Assembly: GCA_038363005.1 (NCBI GenBank)
Contig: JBBQBI010000003.1
Coordinates: 62,001 to 126,000 of the forward strand
Direction of reading: 5' to 3'
DNA length: 64,000 nucleotides
Source: JAKOWB01 sp038363005
GTDB lineage: Bacteria; Pseudomonadota; Alphaproteobacteria; Kiloniellales; JACOMY01
The translations under genes and the position numbers were made by a program. Under the pieces are notes generated by a model. That model had not been told where the DNA came from. It was given only the letters and a program-made list of their open reading frames with translations, and did no database searches. Positions within the stretch are counted from its first letter, which is position 1; the number at the start of each line of letters is the position of its first letter. Shown here piece after piece: positions 25,359-38,178 of the stretch.

Positions 25359-25836
25359 GGCCGATGGCGTCCAGCCGGCGCTGCAGCGCCAGGCGGTCGA
25401 GCGACGCCAGCGGCAGGCTGACGAAGCTCGACAGCCGGTTGTGCAGCCGGCCATAGGCGTCGGCGAAGGCGGCGCGCTTGACCGCCTCGCTGCCCTCCAC
25501 CGCCGCCGGATCGGGAATGCCCCAGTGCGCCGTCATCGGCTGGCCAGGCCAGATCGGGCAGGTCTCGGCGGCGGCGCTGTCGCAGACGGTGAAGACGAAG
25601 TCCAGCGGCGGCGCGCCGGGTTGCGCGAACTCATCCCAGGACTTGGAACGCAGGCTCTCGATCGGGTGGTTGAAGAGGCTCAGCAGCTCCAGTGTGTAGG
25701 GATGCACCGCGCCCTTGGGCCGGCTGCCGGCCGAATAGCCGCGAAAGCGACCGGCGCCCAGGCGGTTCAGGATCGCCTCGCCCAGCACCGAGCGGGCGGA
25801 GTTGCCGGTGCAGAGAAACAGCACGTTGAAGATCAT
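25351..25836 (-). CDS. arsC: Arsenate reductase ArsC, low-molecular-weight phosphatase type
   Basis: The 161-residue protein starts MIFNVLFLCTGNSARS. The loop C9-TGNSA-R15 is the phosphatase-type catalytic loop. C85 and C93 (TVCDSAAAETCP) match the shuttle cysteines C82/C89 of the thioredoxin-coupled S. aureus enzyme, with one extra residue between them. It reduces arsenate to arsenite, which ACR3 exports. Four-base overlap with arsR upstream and eight with acr3 downstream. A C-terminal tail after about residue 130 is somewhat longer than in the shortest family members. Confidence 0.93.
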   Translation of the reverse strand: MIFNVLFLCTGNSARSVLGEAILNRLGAGRFRGYSAGSRPKGAVHPYTLELLSLFNHPIESLRSKSWDEFAQPGAPPLDFVFTVCDSAAAETCPIWPGQPMTAHWGIPDPAAVEGSEAVKRAAFADAYGRLHNRLSSFVSLPLASLDRLALQRRLDAIGHD

Positions 25837-26195
25837 GGCGCCCGCCTGGCGCGACGCGGCGCCGGCGAGCAACAGGCGCCCGCCTGGGGCAGCGGCGCGC
25901 AGAGTTCAGGATGGCCCTGGCAGCAGTCCTCCACCAGGAAGCCCAGCAGCCCGCGCATGGTGTCGACTTCCAGCGCATAGAACACCTGCCGCCCGGCGCG
26001 GCGCGACTGCACCAGCCCGGCGGTGGCGAGCTGGTTCAGGTGGAAGGTCAGGGTCGGCGGCGCCACGCCCAACTCGGCCGCCAGCACGCCGGCCGGCAGC
26101 CCCGGCGCGCCTTCGCGTACCAGACGGCGGAAGATGGCCAAGCGCGTCTCCTGGGCGAGTGCGGCGAGCGCGGCGACGGCGGTCGGATGGTTCAT
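25833..26195 (-). CDS. arsR: ArsR-family arsenic-responsive repressor
   Basis: The 120-residue protein has the ArsR/SmtB winged helix (LAAELGVAPPTLTFHLNQLATAGLV, about 38-62). C-terminal cysteines C91, C92 and C99 (CCQGHPELC) look like an As(III) site of the type near the end of the domain, as in the Acidithiobacillus ferrooxidans repressor, rather than the ELCVCDL type. C108-C109 add a further pair. ATG 26195 lies directly beside the inverted repeat operator, so autorepression of arsR-arsC-acr3 relieved by arsenite is expected. Confidence 0.92.
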   Translation of the reverse strand: MNHPTAVAALAALAQETRLAIFRRLVREGAPGLPAGVLAAELGVAPPTLTFHLNQLATAGLVQSRRAGRQVFYALEVDTMRGLLGFLVEDCCQGHPELCAPLPQAGACCSPAPRRARRAP

Positions 26196-26196
26196 A

Positions 26197-26222
26197 TTTC
26201 GATATTTATAGAAATGTCGAAA
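26197..26222. promoter_or_regulatory. Probable ArsR operator
   Basis: TTTCGA (26197-26202) and TCGAAA (26217-26222) form an inverted repeat with an AT-rich centre, 1 base upstream of the arsR start codon. The AT-rich stretch 26193-26230 stands out in this GC-rich sequence and must hold the arsR promoter. The rlmJ gene starts on the other strand 67 bases further on. Confidence 0.6.
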
Positions 26223-26289
26223 TAATTGCACGTGAAGACTCCGTGACTCCGCTTGCGTCGTGACGCCGGTCGCGCCACACAGCCGCCCC

Positions 26290-27159
26290 ATGAACTACCG
26301 CCACGCCTACCATGCCGGGAACTTCGCCGACGTCGTGAAGCACGCCGTCATGGCACAGATCCTCCAGCGCCTGCTGGCCAAGCCAGCGCCGCTGCTGGTG
26401 CTCGACGCCTTCGCCGGCATCGGGCTCTATAACCTCGCCGGGGTCGAGGCGCAGAAGACCGGCGAGGCGGCGCGCGGCATCCAGCGGATCTGGCCGCCGC
26501 CGCCGGCGTCGGGCGCGCTGGGGCAGGGGCTGGCGCCCTATCTGGAGGTGGTGCGAGCGCTCAACCCCCGCGGACCCCTGGCGCTCTATCCCGGATCGCC
26601 GGAGCTGGCGCTGCGGATGCTGCGACCGCAGGACCGCCTGGCACTGGTCGAGCTGCACCCCGACGACTGCGCCCAGCTGCGCCGCAACTACGCGCGCGAT
26701 CCCCGGGTGGAGGTCCACCAGCGCGACGGCTTCGAGGCGCTGCCGGCGCTGCTGCCGCCAAAGGAGCGGCGCGGCCTGGTGCTGGTCGACCCGCCCTACG
26801 AGCAGCCGGACGAGGCGGCGCGCCTGGTGAAGAGCTTGGGGCGTGCCTACCGGCGCTGGCCGACCGGGGTCTATGCCCTGTGGTACCCGATCAAGGAGCG
26901 CGGCCCGGCCGAGGCGCTGCTGGAGGCCATGCGGGCCGTCATCCCGCGCCGCCTGCTGGTGGCCGAACTCACCGTCTTCGCGCAGGAGCAGGCTTTCCGC
27001 CTGAACGGCTGCGGCCTGGCGCTGGTCAATCCGCCCTGGCAGCTCGACCAGGCGCTAGGCGAGCTGCTGGCGCGACTCCAGCCGTTGCTGGCGCAGGAGG
27101 GCGGCGGCCACCGCGTCGAATGGCTGGTGGGTGAGGGCACGCCTGACCACGAGCCCTAG
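26290..27159 (+). CDS. rlmJ: 23S rRNA (adenine(2030)-N6)-methyltransferase RlmJ
   Basis: The 289-residue protein begins MNYRHAYHAGNFADVVKHAV, the RlmJ (DUF519/YhiR) signature. It has the SAM-binding LVLDAFAGIGLY (about 36-47) and the N6-adenine methyltransferase motif D167-PPY-E. E. coli RlmJ is 280 residues, close to this length. It methylates A2030 of 23S rRNA. ATG 26290 is fixed by homology to the family start. It is divergent from arsR and followed by the recA regulatory region. Confidence 0.92.
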   Translation: MNYRHAYHAGNFADVVKHAVMAQILQRLLAKPAPLLVLDAFAGIGLYNLAGVEAQKTGEAARGIQRIWPPPPASGALGQGLAPYLEVVRALNPRGPLALYPGSPELALRMLRPQDRLALVELHPDDCAQLRRNYARDPRVEVHQRDGFEALPALLPPKERRGLVLVDPPYEQPDEAARLVKSLGRAYRRWPTGVYALWYPIKERGPAEALLEAMRAVIPRRLLVAELTVFAQEQAFRLNGCGLALVNPPWQLDQALGELLARLQPLLAQEGGGHRVEWLVGEGTPDHEP

Positions 27160-27182
27160 TATTCCATGGAAAGACCCTTTTT

Positions 27183-27225
27183 GTTCTTATTTTGATCTTG
27201 CCTTTTTGAGAACAAAAGCGATACT
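27183..27225 (+). promoter_or_regulatory. recA promoter with LexA-like site
   Basis: GTTC-TTATTTT-GATC (27183-27197) matches 7 of 8 fixed bases of the alphaproteobacterial LexA box GTTC-N7-GTTC. Directly after it are TTGCCT (27198-27203), a 16-bp spacer and GATACT (27220-27225), a plausible sigma-70 promoter. LexA bound here would touch the -35 element, as expected for SOS control of recA. Confidence 0.6.
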
Positions 27226-27275
27226 GACGCAGCGTTGCCGGGGGCGGCAGCGCATGGGATAAGGAGACCGAAGTT

Positions 27276-28355
<1,080 letters not shown>

Positions 28356-28395
28356 GGCGCACTGCCAATTGCGCGCTGCGCCAGCCCTGACGTGA

Positions 28396-28426
28396 AAAGG
28401 GCGGCTCCTACTGGGAGCCGCCCTTT
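28396..28426. terminator. Bidirectional rho-independent terminator
   Basis: AAAGGGCGGCTCC (28396-28408) pairs perfectly with GGAGCCGCCCTTT (28414-28426) around a 5-base loop. A and T tracts at both ends let it work for recA and for the convergent IalB-like gene. Confidence 0.88.
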
Positions 28427-28474
28427 GTCGTTTGTCGTTGCGCTGCCGGCGTCGCCGGCGACCGGTTCGCCTGG

Positions 28475-29119
28475 CTACTGCGGCTTCTTCAGCGAGTCGT
28501 AAGCGGCGGTGAAGCCCTTGAGCGACAGGTTGATGGTGGCGGTCTGTCCGGTCGACAGCGGCACCGTGATGTTCAGCTTGTTGCCGCCCTTCAGCGCGGT
28601 GACGAACTTGTCCTCCAGCAGCACGCCAAGCTGGCAGCCGCCGGGGGCGCAGATTTCGACCGGGACCGAGATCTGGCCGCTGCCATCGACCGCTAGCTGC
28701 ATGCCGTTGGCGACGCGGAAGCCAGCCGGCGGATCGGTCAGGTCATAGGGCAGGCGCAGGATCAGCACCGGCCCGGTGTTGGCCTGGAAGTAGCCGAAGG
28801 CGGCCCAGAGCGCGAGCTTGCCGTCCTTGGTCTTCACTTCCTGCACGTTGCCGCAGAGCGATTCCTTTTCGGACACCTTCTGGCAAACGGTCTGCCAGTC
28901 GCCGAACTTCTCGCCCAGGGTCGTGTTGGGGTCCTGCGCCGGTGCGGCGTCGGCCGCCGGTGCGGGGGCAGGTGCCGGCGTCGGATCGGCGGCCAGCTGA
29001 AGGTGGTTGGCCGAGTCGGCCTGGACCACGGTGGGCAGAGCCGCACCGAGGAGGAGGAGGGTCACCAAGCCGGCGAGCGCGCGGCGACAGGCGGCCAAGC
29101 GGGAGAGACGCTGTTCCAT
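28475..29119 (-). CDS. Invasion-associated locus B (IalB) family protein
   Basis: The 214-residue protein has a signal peptide (cleavage near VVQA, about residue 34) and a short Pro/Ala linker (about 46-62). The IalB domain follows with KFGDWQTVCQ, NVQEV, LPYDLTDPPAGFRV and EICAPGGCQLGVLLEDK. Cysteines in WQTVC, SLCG, EICA and GGCQ can form two disulfides. The family is named after a Bartonella protein linked to erythrocyte entry, but it is widespread in free-living alphaproteobacteria, where its role is unknown. It is convergent with recA across a shared terminator. Confidence 0.9.
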   Translation of the reverse strand: MEQRLSRLAACRRALAGLVTLLLLGAALPTVVQADSANHLQLAADPTPAPAPAPAADAAPAQDPNTTLGEKFGDWQTVCQKVSEKESLCGNVQEVKTKDGKLALWAAFGYFQANTGPVLILRLPYDLTDPPAGFRVANGMQLAVDGSGQISVPVEICAPGGCQLGVLLEDKFVTALKGGNKLNITVPLSTGQTATINLSLKGFTAAYDSLKKPQ

Positions 29120-29395
29120 GGCGCCGGCTTCTAGCCGAAGTACCCGTGGTCCGCCAAGGGGTGCGTGGTCGCAGGGGATTATGGGCGGTCCGCCCGGCCG
29201 GTCCGTTTGGTATGCCGGGGTACCCGGCGGCGGGCCCTGCCGGGCCGCGCGCCCTTTGCTTTACAGCGCCCGGCCCTGGGCGCTACAACCCGCGTCCGCT
29301 CTTTGTGCAACGCGAAATGACCAGGGCGTCCGACCCCGGCGGTGCGACCGCCCGGGATCGCCGGGCGTCGCGGCCGACCAGGACGGCGCCAGCCG

Positions 29396-32053
<2,658 letters not shown>

Positions 32054-32200
32054 CGACTCTCTGCACGCATAAACTGCCGTTCGCGTGGCACGTGCCTTGG
32101 CGGCCGATGTATTCGCGCGCCCAATGAATTGGGCGGCCAGCCGCCTGTGATCACGGTCGGGCGGCGGCGCGCTGTTGTGCGGGCTTCTCCCTCCGCTCTA

Positions 32201-32230
32201 TTGACGGCTGCAATTGAAGCCGCCTAGCTT
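32201..32230 (+). promoter_or_regulatory. Candidate promoter of the dipeptide ABC operon
   Basis: TTGACG (32201-32206), an 18-bp spacer and TAGCTT (32225-32230) lie 72 bases upstream of the binding protein gene. The -35 is strong and the -10 weak, so an activator may be needed. No operator was recognised. Confidence 0.4.
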
Positions 32231-32301
32231 GACCACGCATCGCGGCGCTCGCCGCTTGCCGAGCGTCCGACCGGAACAAAAGCAAGCAAACCCGGAGGAC
32301 T

Positions 32302-33909
32302 ATGGGGAGACTTAACTTGAAACGTATTCTCTTTGCTTCGGCCGCTCTGGCCATGACCCTGGCATTCTCGGTCGGTGCCGAGGCCAAGACGCTGGTCTTC
32401 TGCTCCGAAGGCAGCCCCGAGGGCTTCAATCCCTCGCTCTTCACCGCCGGCACGACCTTCGACGCCTCGGCCCGCCCGATCTACAACCGGCTGGTCGACT
32501 TCGAGCGTGGCACCACCCGGATCATGCCGGGCCTGGCGGAAAGCTGGGAGGTGTCGGATGACGGCATGACCTACACCTTCCACCTGCGCCAGGGTGTGAA
32601 GTGGCAGACCACCGCCGACTTCACGCCGAGCCGCGATTTCAACGCGGACGACGTAGTGTTCAGCTTCACGCGGCAGTTGGATGTGAACAACCCCTACCAC
32701 GCGGTCTCGGGCGGCAGCTACGAGTACTTCGAAGGCATGGGCATGAACACCCTGATCAAGGCCATCGAAAAGGTCGATGACCACACGGTCAGGTTCGTGC
32801 TGAACGCTTCCGAGGCGCCGATGATCGCCAACCTCGGCATGGACTTCGCCTCCATCATGTCAGCCGAGTACGCCGACAAGATGCTGGCCGCCGGCACGCC
32901 GGAGAAGCTCGATACCAACCCGGTCGGCACCGGACCCTTCCAGCTGGTCGACTATCAGGTGGACGCGGTGATCCGCTACGCCGCCAACCCTGACTACTAC
33001 GAGGGCAAGGCCGCCATCGACGACCTGATCTATGCCATCACGCCCGATGCCTCGGTGCGCTGGCAGAAGGTGCAGGCCGGCGAATGCCATCTGATGCCCT
33101 ATCCGAACCCGGCCGATCTCGAGCAGATGTCGAAGAATCCCGACATCAACCTGATGACCCAGGAAGGCCTGAATGTCGGCTACCTGGCCTTCAATACCGA
33201 GAAGGCGCCCTTCACTGACACCCGCGTGCGCAAGGCGCTGGCGATGGCCATCAACAAGCAGGCCATCATCGACGTCGTGTTCCAGGGCGCCGGCGTGGCG
33301 GCGAAGAACCCGATCCCGCCTACCATCTGGTCCTACAACAACGCGGTGGTCGACGATCCCTACGATCCGGCAGCGGCCAAGAAGATGCTGGCCGACGCTG
33401 GCATCAAGGATCTGAAGACCAACATCTGGGCCATGCCGGTGCAGCGTCCCTATAACCCGAACGCCCGCCGTATGGCCGAGATGATCCAGGCCGATTGGGC
33501 GGCGGTCGGCGTTACCGCCGAAATCGTCACCTTCGACTGGGCCGAGTACCTGAAGCGCTCCAAGAACGGCGAGCACGACACCGTGTTGCTGGGCTGGACG
33601 GGCGACAACGGCGACCCGGACAACTTCCTGAACACCCTGCTTGGCTGCGACGCGGCCAAGGACGGCACCAACCGCGCGCGCTGGTGCAACAAGGAGTTCA
33701 ACGATCTGGTGACGGCTGCCAAACGGACGGCCGATGTCGGCGAGCGCACCAAGCTCTACGAAGAGGCTCAGGTCGTCTTCAAGAAGGAAGATCCCTGGGT
33801 GACCATCGCCCACTCGGTGGTGTTCAAGCCGGTGCGTAAGGAAGTGGTGGATTTCAAGATATCGCCCTTCGGCGCGCACATCTTCTACGGCGTCGACATC
33901 AAGGAGTAA
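32302..33909 (+). CDS. Dipeptide/oligopeptide ABC transporter substrate-binding protein
   Basis: The 535-residue SBP family 5 protein has a Sec signal peptide (cleavage after GAEA, about residue 28). The mature protein starts KTLVFCSEGSPEGFNPSLF, very like DppA. The core YTFHLRQGVKWQTT and the NTLLGCDAAKDGTNRARWCN region are typical of DppA-like proteins. It binds peptides, or haem in some relatives, in the periplasm. GGAGGAC precedes the ATG. It is first of five co-directional genes that make a complete importer (32302-38051). Confidence 0.94.
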   Translation: MGRLNLKRILFASAALAMTLAFSVGAEAKTLVFCSEGSPEGFNPSLFTAGTTFDASARPIYNRLVDFERGTTRIMPGLAESWEVSDDGMTYTFHLRQGVKWQTTADFTPSRDFNADDVVFSFTRQLDVNNPYHAVSGGSYEYFEGMGMNTLIKAIEKVDDHTVRFVLNASEAPMIANLGMDFASIMSAEYADKMLAAGTPEKLDTNPVGTGPFQLVDYQVDAVIRYAANPDYYEGKAAIDDLIYAITPDASVRWQKVQAGECHLMPYPNPADLEQMSKNPDINLMTQEGLNVGYLAFNTEKAPFTDTRVRKALAMAINKQAIIDVVFQGAGVAAKNPIPPTIWSYNNAVVDDPYDPAAAKKMLADAGIKDLKTNIWAMPVQRPYNPNARRMAEMIQADWAAVGVTAEIVTFDWAEYLKRSKNGEHDTVLLGWTGDNGDPDNFLNTLLGCDAAKDGTNRARWCNKEFNDLVTAAKRTADVGERTKLYEEAQVVFKKEDPWVTIAHSVVFKPVRKEVVDFKISPFGAHIFYGVDIKE

Positions 33910-33943
33910 GGGCCGGTAACGGTCAGTAACGGTTCCAGGCCGC

Positions 33944-33978
33944 GGCCCCACCATCCCCTGTGAGGGGATGGTGGGGCC
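33944..33978 (+). promoter_or_regulatory. Intercistronic 16-bp stem-loop after the binding protein gene
   Basis: GGCCCCACCATCCCCT (33944-33959) pairs perfectly with 33963-33978 around a GTG loop. There is no T-run, so full termination is unlikely. Such hairpins after binding protein genes usually protect the 3' end of the upstream message or reduce readthrough, giving more binding protein than permease. Confidence 0.7.
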
Positions 33979-34022
33979 CGGTCGCCTAAAGAGAACCGAG
34001 GGGCCGCCGACCCCGTCAGGGC

Positions 34023-35039
34023 ATGATCCGCTTCATCGCCACGCGCATCGGGCTTTTGATACCCACCTTTCTGGGCGTCACGCTCTGCGCCTTCTTCTTC
34101 ATCCGCCTGATCCCAGGCGATCCCATCGAGGTGCGTGCCGGCGAGCGCGGGGTCAGCCCCGAGCGCCACGCGCGCCTGATGCACGAAATGGGCCTCGACC
34201 GGCCGCTGCACGAACAGTACGTCAGCTTCATCGGCGACCTGCTGCAGGGCGATCTCGGGGTTTCCTACGCCACCCACAAGCCGGTGTTGGAGGACTTCTT
34301 CCAGCTCTTCCCGGCGACGCTGGAACTCTCGTTCTTCGCCATGATCTTCGCTGTCTGCATCGGCCTGCCGGCCGGCATTCTGGCGGCGCGAAAACGTGGC
34401 TCGATCTTCGACCACACCATGATGGGCATCTCGCTCACCGGCTACTCCATGCCGATCTTCTGGTGGGGCCTGCTGCTGATCCTGCTGTTCTCCAACCCGA
34501 ACCTGTTGGGCTGGACGCCGGTGTCGGGCCGCATCGACCTGAAGTACTTCATCAAGCCAGTCACCGGGTTTCTCACCGTGGACTCGCTGCTGATCGGCAA
34601 TTGGGACGCCTTCGTCTCGGCGCTACGGCACCTGATCCTGCCGGGCATCGTACTGGGTACCGTGCCGCTGGCCGTGGTGGCGCGCCAGACCCGCTCGGCC
34701 ATGCTCGAGGTGCTGGGCGAGGACTATGTCCGCACAGCGCGGGCCAAGGGCCTGTCGCCGCGCCGCATCGTCTGGGTGCATGCCTTGCGCAACGCCCTGA
34801 TCCCGGTGATCACTGTCATCGGCCTGCAGGTCGGCCTGCTGATGGCGGGCGCGATCCTGACCGAGACGGTGTTCTCCTGGCCCGGCGTCGGCAAGTGGGT
34901 GCTGGAGGCGATCCGTCGCCGCGACTACATCACGGTCCAGGCAGCACTGCTGCTGATCGCCACCCTGATCATGCTGGTCAACCTGCTGGTCGACCTGCTC
35001 TATGGGCTGATCAACCCGCGCATCCGGCACGCGAGGTAG
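34023..35039 (+). CDS. Dipeptide ABC transporter permease, DppB type
   Basis: The 338-residue protein has the DppB layout: first helix IGLLIPTFLGVTLCAFFFIRLIPGDP, a large periplasmic loop, and coupling loop EDYVRTARAKGLSPRRIVWVHALRNALIPV. It lies 113 bases after the binding protein gene, separated by the stem-loop, and 6 bases before the DppC-type gene. It forms half of the transmembrane channel. Confidence 0.94.
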   Translation: MIRFIATRIGLLIPTFLGVTLCAFFFIRLIPGDPIEVRAGERGVSPERHARLMHEMGLDRPLHEQYVSFIGDLLQGDLGVSYATHKPVLEDFFQLFPATLELSFFAMIFAVCIGLPAGILAARKRGSIFDHTMMGISLTGYSMPIFWWGLLLILLFSNPNLLGWTPVSGRIDLKYFIKPVTGFLTVDSLLIGNWDAFVSALRHLILPGIVLGTVPLAVVARQTRSAMLEVLGEDYVRTARAKGLSPRRIVWVHALRNALIPVITVIGLQVGLLMAGAILTETVFSWPGVGKWVLEAIRRRDYITVQAALLLIATLIMLVNLLVDLLYGLINPRIRHAR

Positions 35040-35045
35040 CGAAGC

Positions 35046-36032
35046 ATGAGCGAGAGCGTCCTTCCCGCCACCGTCGCCCGCGCCGAGCAGCCGTCCAAGC
35101 CGATGACGCCGCTGCAGGAGTTCTGGCACTACTTCAGCGAGAACCGCGGCGCGGTCTGGGGGCTGCGCATCGTCGTGGCCATCATCCTGATGGCGATCTT
35201 CGCCGACTACATCGTGCCGCACGATCCCACGCAGCAGTATCGCGGCCAGGAGCTGAAGCCGCCGGGCTGGGTCAGCGGCGAAGATTTTTTCCAGTGGATG
35301 GGGCAGTGGACCCGCCTGCCGCCCCCTGCCTATGACAGCGGCGGTAGCTGGGAGTTCGTGCTGGGCACCGACCCGACAGGCCGCGACATGCTCTCGCGGC
35401 TGATCAAGGGCGCGCAGTACTCCATGCTGATCGGCTGCATCGTGGTGTCGATCTCCATCTCGGTCGGCGTCTCACTGGGACTGGCCGCGGCCTTCGCGCC
35501 GCGCTTCATCGCCACCATGATCCTGCGGCTGATGGACATCATCCTGGCCTTTCCCAGCCTGCTGCTGGCGCTGGTGCTGGTGGCGCTGTTCCAGAAGCCA
35601 TCGCTCGACAATGCCATGATCGCCATCGCCATCGTGCTGTTGCCGCACTTCGTGCGCCTGACGCGAGCCTCGGCGCTGGGCGAGCTGCAGCGCGACTACG
35701 TCACCGCCAGCCGGGTCGCCGGCGCCTCGATCTGGCGACTGATGTTCATCACCGTGCTGCCGAACTGCCTGGGTCCGATGATCGTGCAGGCGACCCTCAG
35801 CTTTTCCACCGCGGTGCTCGATGCCGCGGCGCTGGGCTTCCTTGGCATGGGCGCGCAACCGCCGACGCCGGAGTGGGGCACCATGCTGGCCGACGCGCGC
35901 GAGTTCATCGCCACCGACAAGTGGTGGGTGGTGACGTTGCCGGGCCTGATGATCCTGATCTCGGTACTGGCCTTCAACCTGATGGGCGACGGTCTGCGCG
36001 ACGCCTTCGATCCCAAGCTGAAGCGGAGCTGA
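35046..36032 (+). CDS. Dipeptide ABC transporter permease, DppC type
   Basis: The 328-residue protein has the OppC_N region (HYFSENRGAVWGLRIVVAIILMAIFADYI) and LGTDPTGRDMLSRLIKGA before the transport domain. Its coupling loop is RDYVTASRVAGASIWRLMFITVLPNCL. It pairs with the DppB-type protein. The segment between the first helix and the LGTD motif is longer than average (about residues 55-110), as in DppC relatives of some proteobacteria. Confidence 0.94.
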   Translation: MSESVLPATVARAEQPSKPMTPLQEFWHYFSENRGAVWGLRIVVAIILMAIFADYIVPHDPTQQYRGQELKPPGWVSGEDFFQWMGQWTRLPPPAYDSGGSWEFVLGTDPTGRDMLSRLIKGAQYSMLIGCIVVSISISVGVSLGLAAAFAPRFIATMILRLMDIILAFPSLLLALVLVALFQKPSLDNAMIAIAIVLLPHFVRLTRASALGELQRDYVTASRVAGASIWRLMFITVLPNCLGPMIVQATLSFSTAVLDAAALGFLGMGAQPPTPEWGTMLADAREFIATDKWWVVTLPGLMILISVLAFNLMGDGLRDAFDPKLKRS

Positions 36033-36036
36033 GCCC

Positions 36037-37052
36037 ATGGCGCTGCTCGAGATCCGCAACCTGTCGGTCACCTTCGCCACGGCGCGCGGCCCCTTCCGCG
36101 CGGTGGACGGCATCGACCTGGCGGTCGGCGAAGGCGACCTGCTGGGCGTGGTCGGCGAATCCGGCTCGGGCAAGAGCGTGACCATGCTGGCGGTCATGGG
36201 GCTGCTGCCCTGGACCGCGACGGTGGAGGCCGACGTCATGGCCTTCGACGGTGTCGACCTGCTGACCCTGAAGCCGGAGGCGCGGCGGAAGCTCGTGGGC
36301 AAGGACATTGCCATGATCTTCCAGGAGCCCATGACCAGCCTGAATCCCTGCTTCACTGTCGGCTTCCAGATCATCGAGGCGATGCAGACCCATCTGGGCG
36401 GCAGCAGGAAGGCGCTGCGCCAGCGCGCGATCGAGATGATGGACCTGGTCGGCATTCCCGATGCCGCGCGCCGGTTGAATTCCTTCCCGCACCAGATGTC
36501 GGGCGGCATGAACCAGCGCATCATGATCGCCATGTCGCTGTCCTGCGATCCGCGCCTGCTGATCGCCGACGAGCCGACCACGGCACTCGACGTCACCATC
36601 CAGGCGCAGATCCTCGACCTGTTGACCCGCTTGCAGCGCGAGCGCGGCATGGCGCTGATCCTGATCACCCACGACATGGGGGTGATCGCCGAGACGGCGC
36701 AGCGGGTGAACGTGATGTACGCCGGCCAGCAGGTGGAGGAGCGCGCGGTCGAGCCGCTGTTCGCCGCGCCGCGCCATCCCTATGCCGAGGCCATGCTGGC
36801 GGCGCTGCCGGCGCGTTCCTTCGGCAAGCACCGACTGCCGACCATCCCCGGCGTGGTACCGGGCATCGGCGACCGTCCGGCCGGCTGCCTCTTCGCGCCA
36901 CGCTGCGCCTATGCGGTGGAGCACTGCTGGCAGCAGCGGCCGGCGCTGGAGGCCGATGGCGACGGCCGGCTGCGTTGCTTCCGCCCGCTGATTAACGGTC
37001 AACCCGCCGATGGTGCCGGCGTCACGCATCCCGAGCTGCTGGGGGCCAGCAC

Positions 37053-37056
<4 letters not shown>
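36037..37056 (+). CDS. Dipeptide ABC transporter ATPase, DppD type
   Basis: The 339-residue ATPase has Walker A GESGSGKS (40-47), Q-loop MIFQEPMTSLNPCF, ABC signature MSGGMNQRIMIA, Walker B LLIADEPTTALD and H-loop THDMG. The C-terminal oligopeptide_HPY domain has cysteines (GCLFAPRCAYAVEHC) that bind a 4Fe-4S cluster in some DppD/OppD relatives. It overlaps the DppF gene by 4 bases. Confidence 0.95.
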
Positions 37057-38051
<995 letters not shown>

Positions 38052-38178
38052 GCTGGACCGCGGGTCCTCTTCGTCGCTACGATCTTGCGCCAGGTCTGCA
38101 ATGGCTGGTGGCGGGCCATAAGATTTGTGCAGCGCAGCACTAGCGGCTGGGGGCTGCGCGCTCCATACTCCCCCCGCC

